From Svornostia abyssi (lineage in GTDB: Bacteria; Actinomycetota; Thermoleophilia; Solirubrobacterales; Solirubrobacteraceae), in contig CP088295.1 in the NCBI GenBank assembly GCA_024666565.1, forward strand, positions 3,534,001-3,598,000: a DNA stretch of 64,000 nt, written 5' to 3'. The translations under genes were made by a program, and so were the position numbers. Positions 56,295 to 64,000 of this stretch are shown piece by piece (the stretch's first letter is position 1; every line of letters starts with the position of its first letter). The notes beneath the pieces were generated by a model. The model worked only from the letters and a program-made list of their open reading frames with translations, was not told the origin of the DNA and searched no databases.

Positions 56295-56316
56295 GCGGCC
56301 AACCTACCGAGCAGAC

Positions 56317-57294
56317 CTACTGGACCTTCTTGACGGCTTCCGTGAGTTCCTCGGCCGAGAACGCGCCCTCGAACCGCTCGACGACCTTGCCGTTGCGATC
56401 GATGACGAAGATCCACGGTTCGGTCGGCAGGCCCCACGCGCCGACCTGCGGGCGGAAGCCCTTGTTGACGTCGTTGTCGTTGTAGATCTCCTGCTGGATG
56501 AACGTCACGCCGTCGCCGTTCTCGGCGCGCACCTGCTCGGCGATGTCGACCACGGGGCCGCAGACGCGCGTCTGACAGAGCGCGGGCGTGGCGAACTGCA
56601 GGACGACCGGCTCCTTGCCCAGCACGTCGGAGAAGTTCGTCTGCAGCATCTCCTTCGGCGGCGGCACGCGGGTGGAGAGCTGCTCGAGGTCGCCGCCGAC
56701 GTCGGCCTCCGTCTGCGTGTTGATGTCGATCGCCTTCTCGCCGACGTCCGGCGGGCCGCCCTTCGTCCCGACCTTGAACTCGAACGGCGACGTCTGCTGC
56801 AGCTCCCCGTCGACCTCGGCGAGCGCGAACATGGTCCGCGAGCCGCGCTTGTCGAACGGCACCGTCGCGACCCAGATCTTGTCGCCTTCCGCGAGGTCGG
56901 CCGCCGCCTGGGCGCTGCGGTACTGCGGCTTGACGTTGATCGACTCCTGCCGCGCGATGAACGGGCCCTGCACGTCGGTGCCGTTCGGGCGCGCGGTGTA
57001 GACCGCAGCGCTGGTGGCGTCGACCTGCTTGCGGGCGACGTCGAAGAGGGCGAAGCCGACACGGTTGTCGCCCACGCGCATGACCGACGTGCTCGGTGCG
57101 AACACCGGCCCCTCGGGGAGGTCGGCGGCGAACGTTTCCAGCGTCTGGCCGTTGCCCTCCGGGAAGTCCGCGGGCTCGGCCGTGGCGGTCTGCGCGGACG
57201 TCGCGGCGCTGTCGCCGTCGTCGGATCCCCCGCATCCCGTGACCACGAGCGCGCCGAAGATGAGCAGGCTGGCGAGCAGGGCGAGTCGCGACAC
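56317..57294 (-). CDS. lipoprotein with C-terminal thioredoxin-like fold
   Basis: The GTG at 57294 starts a lipoprotein signal with lipobox VTGC (Cys21), giving 325 residues. The N-terminal half is beta-rich, resembling periplasmic ligand-binding or Ig-like folds (VFAPSTSVMRVGDNRVGFALFD). The C-terminal ~120 residues are thioredoxin-like (PVVLQFATPALCQTRVCGPV, GLPTEPWIFVIDRNGKVVERFEG). The Cys pair is C240 and C245, a CxxxxC spacing and not the CxxC of thioredoxin. Redox or copper handling is possible. A TACACT box is 7 bases upstream. Confidence 0.82.
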   Translation of the reverse strand: MSRLALLASLLIFGALVVTGCGGSDDGDSAATSAQTATAEPADFPEGNGQTLETFAADLPEGPVFAPSTSVMRVGDNRVGFALFDVARKQVDATSAAVYTARPNGTDVQGPFIARQESINVKPQYRSAQAAADLAEGDKIWVATVPFDKRGSRTMFALAEVDGELQQTSPFEFKVGTKGGPPDVGEKAIDINTQTEADVGGDLEQLSTRVPPPKEMLQTNFSDVLGKEPVVLQFATPALCQTRVCGPVVDIAEQVRAENGDGVTFIQQEIYNDNDVNKGFRPQVGAWGLPTEPWIFVIDRNGKVVERFEGAFSAEELTEAVKKVQ

Positions 57295-57301
57295 GTCGGC
57301 G

Positions 57302-57307
57302 AGTGTA
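57302..57307 (-). promoter_or_regulatory. -10 box for leaderless lipoprotein transcript
   Basis: TACACT on the minus strand ends exactly 7 bases before the GTG. Confidence 0.6.
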
Positions 57308-57360
57308 GGCGGTGGTGTGATGGGATACCGCCGCTTGACACACGACATGGGAGATGGGTC

Positions 57361-58101
57361 ATGGCGCAGCGTGCAGCGTTGGTCACGGGAGCATCGAGCG
57401 GGATCGGACTGGCGATCGCGCGCATGCTCGGAGCCGAGGGCTACGGCCTGACGATCGCCGCGCGCCGGCCCGAGAAGCTCGAGGAGGCCGCGGCGTCCCT
57501 GCGTGACGAGGGCTTCGAGCTCCAGGCGATCCCCGGCAACCTGTCCGACGAGGAGCACATCCAGTCCGTCGTCGCCGCGCATCGTGAGAAGTACGGCCGC
57601 CTCGACGTGCTCGTGAACAACGCGGGCGTCGGCGCCGGGCAGCCGGTCGGCGAGATCACCGCCAAGCGGCTCGACCTCCAGCTCGACCTGAACCTGCGCT
57701 CGCTCGTCCTCTTCTACCGCGAGTCGGTCGGCATGCTGCGCGAGGCAGGCGCCGAGCACCGCAACGCGATCGTCGTCAACACCGCCTCGATCTCCGGCAA
57801 GTCCGGCGAGGCGTGGCTGTCGGTCTACAGCGCCACGAAGCACGGCGTCGTGGGCTTCACCGAGGCGATGAACAAGGAGCTCGCCGGCGACGGCATCAAG
57901 TCGTGCGCGCTGTGCCCGGGATTCGTCGACACGCCGATGACCGACTTCGTCAAGGGGGCCGTGCCCGCGGACCAGATGATCCGTCCCGAAGACATCGCCG
58001 AAGGCGTGCGGATGCTCCTGCGGGTCTCCCCCGGCTGCGTGATCCCCGAGATCATCTTCCAGCAGCCCGGCGGCGGGCTGACGGGCCAGCCCGCCGGCTG
58101 A
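57361..58101 (+). CDS. short-chain dehydrogenase/reductase
   Basis: This 246-residue classical SDR has TGASSGIG at 9-16, NNAGVG, VNTASISGK with the catalytic Ser, YSATKHG with Tyr-Lys, and a PGFVDTPM loop. It would use NAD(P)H on a small carbonyl or alcohol. A GGGAG ribosome site precedes the ATG. It is divergent from the lipoprotein gene. Substrate is unknown. Confidence 0.9.
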   Translation: MAQRAALVTGASSGIGLAIARMLGAEGYGLTIAARRPEKLEEAAASLRDEGFELQAIPGNLSDEEHIQSVVAAHREKYGRLDVLVNNAGVGAGQPVGEITAKRLDLQLDLNLRSLVLFYRESVGMLREAGAEHRNAIVVNTASISGKSGEAWLSVYSATKHGVVGFTEAMNKELAGDGIKSCALCPGFVDTPMTDFVKGAVPADQMIRPEDIAEGVRMLLRVSPGCVIPEIIFQQPGGGLTGQPAG

Positions 58102-58159
58102 AACAGTCGCACCGGAAACAGGACTGGCGGTTCGCGCCGTCTCGCTTTACCATGACTCC

Positions 58160-61100
58160 GTGATCGTGGACACTTTGGCCACGCGCGGGCGGGGGCTCTG
58201 CGCGGTGGTCGCGACGGTTGCTGCACTCCTGCTCGCGATCCCCGCGACGGCTGACGCGGCGCTGTCCGTCATCGCCAATCCCGCCAACCCGCGCCCGGGC
58301 GAACCCGTGACGTTCAGCGCCACCGGCAGCTGTGACGACTCCTGCCTGAGCTGGAGCTGGAAGGTCGGCACCGCCACGCCGTTCGATTCGGGCGCCGGCT
58401 ACCCCGACCCCGGGCTGTACGCGGACGGGTTCTCGTCGCCGGGCACGTACACCGTGACGCTCACGTATCTCAAGATCGGCCCCCCGCCGCTGTTCCTGTG
58501 GCGCACCGTCAACGCGTCCGCGCAGATCGTCGTCGCGAGCAATCGCGGGCCGACCGCCTCCTTCACGTCGGCGCCGTCCGCGCCCGTCATCAACCAGGCG
58601 GTCACCTTCACCGACACCTCCACCGACCCGGAGGGCGATGCCCCTGACCCGCGCCTGGGACACCGACAACGACGGCGCGTTCGACGACGGGGACGGGTCG
58701 ACCGCCAGCCGCACCTTCTCCACCTTCGGCGCGAAGACCGTCCGCCTGCGGGTGCGTGACACGTACGGCGCGGAGTCGATCACGTCGCGCAGCGTCGCGA
58801 TCGCCAACGCGCCGCCGACCGTCACGCTCACCGTCAACCCCACGACGGTCGCCACCGGTGACGCCGTGACGTTCTCGGCCGCCGGGGCGGATCCGGACGG
58901 CGGAGCGGTCACGTACGCGTGGGACCTCGACGGCGACGGCACCTACAGCGACTCCACGGCCGCCTCCCCGCCCTCGCGCTCATTCGCACGCGCCGGAGCG
59001 AAGACCGTCGGGGTCCGAGTCACCGATGACGACGGCGACGTGACCTCCACGGTCCAGCGCACGCAGGTCGTCACGGTCACGAACCGCCTGCCGTCCACGC
59101 CGACGATCTCCGCGTCGCCGGCCAGCGTGCAACGGGGCGAGACGACGACCCTCACCGCCGCCGCGACCGACCCCGAGGGCACCTCGCTCACGTACGCGTG
59201 GGACCTCGACAACGACAGCGCCTTCGACGACGCGACCGGTGCGTCGACCCCGCAGACGATGCCGTCGTCGGGCACCCTCACCGCACGGGTCCGGGTGACC
59301 GACGCCGACGGCGGCAGCACGAACTCCGCGACGTTCACCCTGACCGCCGGCAACTCGCCCCCGCGGATCGACACCTTCACGGTGAGCCCCACCACGGTCG
59401 GGACTGGCACGGCGGTCTCCTTCGCCGCCACCGCGTCCGACCCCGACGGCGGGACGGTCACCTACGCGTGGGACCTCGACGGCGACGGCGCGTACGACGA
59501 CTCCACGGCCGCCACCCCGCCCAGCCGCTCGTACCCGCGCTCCGGCAACCGGACCGTCGGGGTGCGCGTCACCGACGACGACACCCCCGCGGGCACCGCC
59601 CAGCGCACGCAGGTCGTCACGGTCGCCAACCGCGCGCCCTCCGCTCCGACCATCACCCCCGCTCCGGCCAGCGTCGCCCGCGGTGAATCCGTGGAGCTGA
59701 CGGCGGCGGCGACCGACCCGGAGGGCACGGCGCTGACCTATGCCTGGGACCTCGACGGCGACGACGCCTTCGACGACGCGACCGGCGCGAAGGTCACGCG
59801 CACGATGCCGTCGTCGGGCACGCTCGCCGCGGCCGTGCAGGCCACCGATGCCGACGGCGGGACCGCCACCTCGGCCCCCTTCTCGCTGGTCGCTGCCAAC
59901 TCAGCCCCGACCGCGACGCTCGACATCACACCCACCACGGTCCCCACCGGGACCGCCGTGGCCTTCTCCGTCACCGCCTCGGACCCGGACGGGGGCGCGC
60001 TGACCTACGCGTGGGACCTCGACGGCGACGGCGCGTACGACGACTCCACCGCGGCCGCTCCGCCGTCGCGGACCTACCCGCGGGCCGGCGCGCGCACCAT
60101 CGGGGTCCAGGTCACCGACGACGACGCAGCAGCCAACTCGACCGTGCAGCGCACGCAGGTCGTGACCGTCACGAACCGCGTGCCGTCGACGCCGGCGATC
60201 TCGGTGCCGCCGGTCGCCGTCCTGCGCGGCGAGGACGTGCAGCTCACCGCGGCGGCCACCGACCCGGAGGGCACCGCGACCACCTTCACCTGGGACCTCA
60301 ACGGCGACACCGTGTTCGGTGACGCGGCCGGCGCGACCATCACCCGCACCATGCCGGCCTCCGGCGTCCTCGCCGCGCGCGTGCGCGTCACCGACGCCGA
60401 CGGCGGCACGGCGACCTCCGCTCCGTTCACGCTCACTGCGGGCAACCGCGCGCCGGTCGCCGGCTTCTCCGCCAGCACGCTGACCCCGGCCCTGAACGAG
60501 TCCGTGACCTTCACCGACACGTCGACCGACGCGGACGGGCAGGCCCTAACGCGCGCCTGGGACACCGACGGGGACGGCGCGTTCGACGACGGCACCGGCG
60601 CCATGGCCACGGCGTCCTACGGCACGAGCGGTCCGGTCACCGTGCAGCTGCGCGTCAGCGACGGCGTCGACACCATCACCGCGGCGCGCACGCTCACCGT
60701 GGCGCCTCCTACTGACCCCGGCACGCCCCCGGATCCCGGACCGGGGATCGGCCCCGCGTCGGCGGACCCCGTGCCAGATCCGGCCGCCAGCGGCGCCGGC
60801 GCACCGTTCACGTCCGACCCCGCGCCCGTGGCGGCGACGCCGACGCAGCCCGAGAAGAGCGCGGCGCCGAAGCTGCTGCGCCCGTTCCCGCGCGTGCGCA
60901 TCCAAGGCCGCCTGACCCGCCGCGGCGCAATGTTCACCCGGATCACGGTCACGGCGCCGCGCGGCACGCGCGTCCAGGCAGACTGCGACGGGCGCGGCTG
61001 CCCGCGCCGGCTGTCGAAGACGACGGGGAAGTCCGGCGTCGTGCGCCTGTCCAGCCTCCTCGGCAGCTACCGGGCCGGGACGACGATCGTCATTCGCGCA

Positions 61101-61223
61101 ACGCGCGCCGGTGCGATCGGGAAGTACACCGAGATCGTCGTGCGGCGAGGCAAGGCGCCACGGCGCACCGACCGCTGCCTGAAGCCGGGAGCCACCGTTC
61201 CGACCCGCTGTCCGGCAAACTGA
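58160..61223 (+). CDS. large secreted PKD-repeat protein, one frameshift
   Basis: The GTG at 58160 starts a signal peptide (VATVAALLLAIPATADA). A short beta domain with Cys pair CDDSC follows, then about eight PKD-type domains (TYAWDLDGDGAYDDST pattern). The C-terminal basic module is the same as in the protein at 51696 (RVQADCDGRGCPRRL, GKYTEIVVRRGK, RRTDRCLKPG). The frame breaks at 58641-58644, where CCCC should be CCC: DPEGDA then resumes LTRAWDTDNDGAFDDG, as in the last PKD domain. Repaired length is ~1020 residues. PKD domains usually mediate surface protein or polysaccharide contacts. Confidence 0.82.
58806..60443 (+). repeat. three exact-length 546-bp PKD super-repeats
   Basis: Units start at 58806, 59352 and 59898, and the next domain starts at 60444; each is 546 bases (182 residues) with no net length change. 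Every unit contains two different PKD domains: A (AWDLDGDGAYDDSTAA type) and B (DATGA...TMPSSGTL type). Confidence 0.85.
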
Positions 61224-61228
61224 CCAGC

Positions 61229-61678
61229 GTGCCGGTCACCCCCCTCGCCGCCGCCGCGCTCATCGCGCTCTGCTTCGCCCTGCCCTTCGGCGTCGCGGCC
61301 CTGTTCGACGACGGTGAGGAGCCGCGCCCCGTCGCGGTGTCCCGCCCGGCCGTCGAGGTGCTCAGCGACGAAGGCCAGACCGCCGTCCGCATCTCCACGC
61401 TGGACCGGGCGCCGCGGCTGCCCGCCCTGCGCCGCCCCGCCGACGAGCCGGCGGAGTCCTCCGCACCGGCCCCGACCGCCACCAGCCCGGCGACCAGCGC
61501 ACCCGCGAACTCGTTCACCCCGGCGCCCGCGCCGGCACCGGCGCCGTCGTCCAGCGGTGGCAGTTCCGGCGGCGGAGGCGGCAGCGGCGGCTCCAGCGGC
61601 GGCTCCAGCGGCGGGAGCTTCGACTCCGGTGGCTCCGGCGGCGATGGTAGTTCTGACAGCTTCGATTCGACCGGATGA
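61229..61678 (+). CDS. secreted or membrane-anchored Ser/Gly/Pro-rich protein
   Basis: This 149-residue protein has one N-terminal hydrophobic segment (LAAAALIALCFALPFGVAAL) and a long low-complexity tail rich in Pro/Ala, then Ser/Gly. No folded domain is evident. It lies five bases after the PKD protein stop, suggesting co-transcription, and before the pseudokinase gene. It is possibly a cell-wall spanning linker protein. Confidence 0.6.
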   Translation: MPVTPLAAAALIALCFALPFGVAALFDDGEEPRPVAVSRPAVEVLSDEGQTAVRISTLDRAPRLPALRRPADEPAESSAPAPTATSPATSAPANSFTPAPAPAPAPSSSGGSSGGGGGSGGSSGGSSGGSFDSGGSGGDGSSDSFDSTG

Positions 61679-61707
61679 CCCGATGACGCCCTCCGAGCAC
61701 ACCCCCC

Positions 61708-64000
61708 ATGCCGCAGCTGCCTCCCGGGTACGCCGTCCTGTCGCGCGACGGCACCCGCGCGGGCCTCGCCGACGTGCTGCGCGTCCGGCGTGAGGCCGAC
61801 GGCGCGGAACTGACGCTCACCCTGCTCGACCCCGCCGTCAGCGCGGACCAGCGATTCCAGGGCTACTTCCTCGCGGTCATGGACCGCCTGCGGCACATCG
61901 ATCACCCCGGGATCGTCAAGGTCCTCGAATGCGGCGAGGCCGACGGCCGCGCGTGGGTGCTCGCCGATCCGCCGTCGGGCCGGACCGTTCGCGGCATCCT
62001 CGAGGACGGGACGATCGACCCGCAGCGCGCGGTCGACCTGTTCGAGCCCCTGGCCCGCGCGATGCGCACCGCGTCCGAGTACGGCCTGCACCACCGCGAC
62101 CTCGACGCCGGCAATGTCCTCATCGCCGTCGACGACCGCGCGGTCCTCCTCGAGCCGGCCTTCATCGACGCGCTCGCGATCCCCGGCGCGCGCGACACCC
62201 GGCCCGACCTCCTGACCTACGTGCCGCCCGAGCGCCTGCGGCTCGAGCCGCCGGACGCGCGGTCGGACGTTCACCTGCTCGGCGGCCTGCTGCTGACCGC
62301 GCTGACGGGCCACCCGCCCGGTTCACACGCCGACCGCGTCCTGCGCGACCGCGAGCGCGACGGCGCGGTGCCCGAGGCGCTCGACCTCGTCCTGTGGCGC
62401 GCGCTCGCCGCGGACCCGCTGCAGCGACCGGCCTCGCCCCGCGACTTCTTCCACCAGGCGCGGCGCGCCCTCGGCGGCGAGGCGCCCGAGCGGTTCATCC
62501 GCCGGCCCCAGCCATCGGTCTCCGGAGAGGCCGCGCCGTCCACCGACCTCGTGCGCTGGGGCGGACCGGGCAACGTCGCGAGCACGCTCCACGGGCCGCA
62601 GCGGCTCGTCACGCGCGTCTCGACGACCGTGACGGGCTGGTCCACGTCCGCCGGCCGCGTGGTCCGCAACGCCGGCGGCGGGATCAGCGGCTTCATCAGC
62701 CGCCTGCGCCCCGGCGGCTCACGCACCGGGTTCGCCGAGACCGAGCGCCCCGCGCCGCCCCGCACGCCGGCTGGCGCCGCACCGCGCCCAGCGGGCGAGC
62801 TCGAGGCCCCGCAGGACGACGGGGACCCCCACCCGGCCGGTCCCGCCCCAGCGGCGCCTGCCAACGGCGGGGCGCCCACCGCTGCGTCCGATCCCGCGGC
62901 ACGGCTCGGCGCGGCCGCCGAGCGCCTGCGCCGCACGACCCCCGCGCCTGCGGCAGTCGCGTCAGGTGCCGTGGCCACGCAGGCACCGGAGATCGCGCGC
63001 CCCGAGCCTGTCCCCGAGCCGGCGCCCGAACCCGAACCCGAGTGGCCGTCGACGGACCCCGCCGTGCGCCTGCGCGCCGAGCAGGTCCGCCGTCGCCGCT
63101 CCGTGCTCGTGGGGGTCGTGGCCGCCGCAGCGCTCGCAGCCGGCACGGTGATCGTACTCCTCACGAGCGGGGACGACACGCCGACCCAGCAGGCGCCCGC
63201 CGCCGAACGCACCCAGCAGGGCGCGATCGAGCTCACGCACCCGCCGCAGTGGCAGACCGTCGACCCGGCCCCGCCGGTGCTCGGCGTGCCGCTCGAGGAT
63301 CCGGTCGCCCTCGAGCCCCGCGGCGTCACGGGGTTCGTCCCGGGCTCCGCGACGCTCGTCGCCGGGCGCTTTGCGGAGACCGACGCGTCGCTGCTGCCGC
63401 CCGGCCTGGCGGACGACCTCGAATCCCCGCCGCGCGGCGAGCCGATCCGCGTCGGCGAGCTCGAGGGTTACCGCTACCGCGGCCTCGCGCGGCCCGACGA
63501 AGCGGGGACGTTCGACCTCTACGTCTTCGGCACCGATCAGGGCACGCTGGCGATCAGCTGCTTCACCGGCGTGGAGGTCACACCGGCCTTCCGGCGGCAG
63601 TGCGCGGCCATCGCGGGGTCGCTGCAGACCTCCGGGGTCACCCCCGCCACGCTCGGGCCGTCCGCCGCCTACGGTCGCGTGCTGCGCACCACGATGGACC
63701 GGCTGAACCGTGACCGTGGCACGCTGCGGACCCAGTTGCGCGCGGCGCGCACCCCGCGCGGCCAGGCGCGGCTCTCCGACCGCCTCGCCGGGGTCTACCG
63801 GCAGGCTGCGGGGCGGCTCGCCTCCGCCGACGCGCCCGCCTCGGTCGCCGGGGAGAACCAGGGGATCGTGCGCCAGATGCGGCTGGTCGCCAACAGCTAC
63901 GACCGCATGGCCGCAGCCGCGCGCGCGGACAGCCGCGGCGCGTTCAACCGCGGACGAGAGCAGGTCCGCCAGCGCGAGGCGCAGCTCGACGCGCGGCTGC
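61708..64000 (+). CDS. membrane protein with N-terminal pseudokinase domain, cut by window edge
   Basis: 764 codons are visible to the window end. Residues ~1-270 have a Ser/Thr kinase-like fold: RHIDHPGIVKVLECG, ASEYGLHHRDLDAGNVLI and TYVPPERLRLEPPDARSDVHLLGGLLL. HRD (129-131) and Asn136 are present. The VAIK-type lysine region reads ELTLTLLD with no Lys, and the DFG position reads EPA at 149-151, so catalysis is unlikely. A Pro/Ala-rich linker leads to one membrane helix (~464-487, VLVGVVAAAALAAGTVIVLL) and an extracellular domain ending in helical, charged sequence. The plan resembles PknB-family receptors. The ATG at 61708 is the natural start. The gene continues past 64000. Confidence 0.75.
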   Translation, partial: MPQLPPGYAVLSRDGTRAGLADVLRVRREADGAELTLTLLDPAVSADQRFQGYFLAVMDRLRHIDHPGIVKVLECGEADGRAWVLADPPSGRTVRGILEDGTIDPQRAVDLFEPLARAMRTASEYGLHHRDLDAGNVLIAVDDRAVLLEPAFIDALAIPGARDTRPDLLTYVPPERLRLEPPDARSDVHLLGGLLLTALTGHPPGSHADRVLRDRERDGAVPEALDLVLWRALAADPLQRPASPRDFFHQARRALGGEAPERFIRRPQPSVSGEAAPSTDLVRWGGPGNVASTLHGPQRLVTRVSTTVTGWSTSAGRVVRNAGGGISGFISRLRPGGSRTGFAETERPAPPRTPAGAAPRPAGELEAPQDDGDPHPAGPAPAAPANGGAPTAASDPAARLGAAAERLRRTTPAPAAVASGAVATQAPEIARPEPVPEPAPEPEPEWPSTDPAVRLRAEQVRRRRSVLVGVVAAAALAAGTVIVLLTSGDDTPTQQAPAAERTQQGAIELTHPPQWQTVDPAPPVLGVPLEDPVALEPRGVTGFVPGSATLVAGRFAETDASLLPPGLADDLESPPRGEPIRVGELEGYRYRGLARPDEAGTFDLYVFGTDQGTLAISCFTGVEVTPAFRRQCAAIAGSLQTSGVTPATLGPSAAYGRVLRTTMDRLNRDRGTLRTQLRAARTPRGQARLSDRLAGVYRQAAGRLASADAPASVAGENQGIVRQMRLVANSYDRMAAAARADSRGAFNRGREQVRQREAQLDARL

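Noticed and set aside
52700-56300. Insertion sequence, integron or prophage
   Set aside because: No transposase, integrase, phage gene or terminal inverted repeat was found despite the duplicated cassette and nearby tRNA.
58806-60443. CRISPR array
   Set aside because: The repeats are 546-base coding PKD units in frame, not short repeats with unique spacers. No array was seen elsewhere either.

Overview
The window is a high-GC chromosomal segment (GC-rich third codon positions, frequent GTG starts) from an actinobacterium. The best fit by gene style is the Thermoleophilia (Solirubrobacterales). Secreted proteins carrying PKD domains, a glycine/aspartate calcium-repeat region and an arginine-rich C-terminal module are typical there. 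An Rv1264-like adenylate cyclase, a type-1 thiolase-like protein, fused SecDF and mostly operonic housekeeping genes agree with this. The placement is inference; no rRNA gene is present. Four genes (ligD, a class III cyclase, a GGDEF gene and a PKD-repeat gene) each carry a one-base frameshift at or beside a short G or C run. This looks more like consensus error than decay.

Layout. 1-4.3 kb: truncated clan GH-A hydrolase, LigD repair ligase, LuxR regulator. 4.3-7.3 kb: secreted PQQ-type sugar dehydrogenase with PKD and calcium-repeat regions. 7.3-9.8 kb: a three-gene operon (threonine-synthase-like PLP enzyme, MoaD/ThiS-like sulfur carrier, glutathione-transferase-like protein) behind a clear SAM-I riboswitch; this is the most interesting locus. 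9.8-15.2 kb: CorA, diacylglycerol-kinase-like enzyme, SHOCT protein, secreted GH31 glycosidase. 14.8-25.4 kb: Rel and RecJ, a GGDEF/HD-GYP protein, SecDF and satellites. 25.5-31.1 kb: Ca-type P-ATPase, ruvCAB, TetR. 31.2-36.9 kb: Rv1264-like cyclase, then a TetR-controlled acyl-CoA operon (thiolase-like, crotonase, acyl-CoA synthetase). 36.9-44.5 kb: YebC, an SDR epimerase, phosphomannomutase, metallo-hydrolase, RpiB, and a proline catabolic pair. 44.5-50.3 kb: CocE-like hydrolase, SRPBCC protein, PdxST, RpiR regulator, GGDEF protein.

50.3-56.3 kb is accessory: surface proteins, then a three-gene cassette of small membrane protein, lipoprotein and small membrane protein present twice. One copy is intact. 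The other is 5'-truncated and internally deleted. The patch ends next to a tRNA-CAU gene. 56.3-64 kb: thioredoxin-fold lipoprotein, SDR, a PKD protein built of three exact 546-bp super-repeats, a Ser/Gly-rich protein and a truncated membrane pseudokinase.

Two regulatory themes recur. Several genes have a TANNNT-like -10 hexamer exactly seven bases before the start codon, which predicts leaderless mRNAs. Small-molecule signalling is dense: (p)ppGpp, c-di-GMP (two proteins) and cAMP enzymes all lie within 35 kb.
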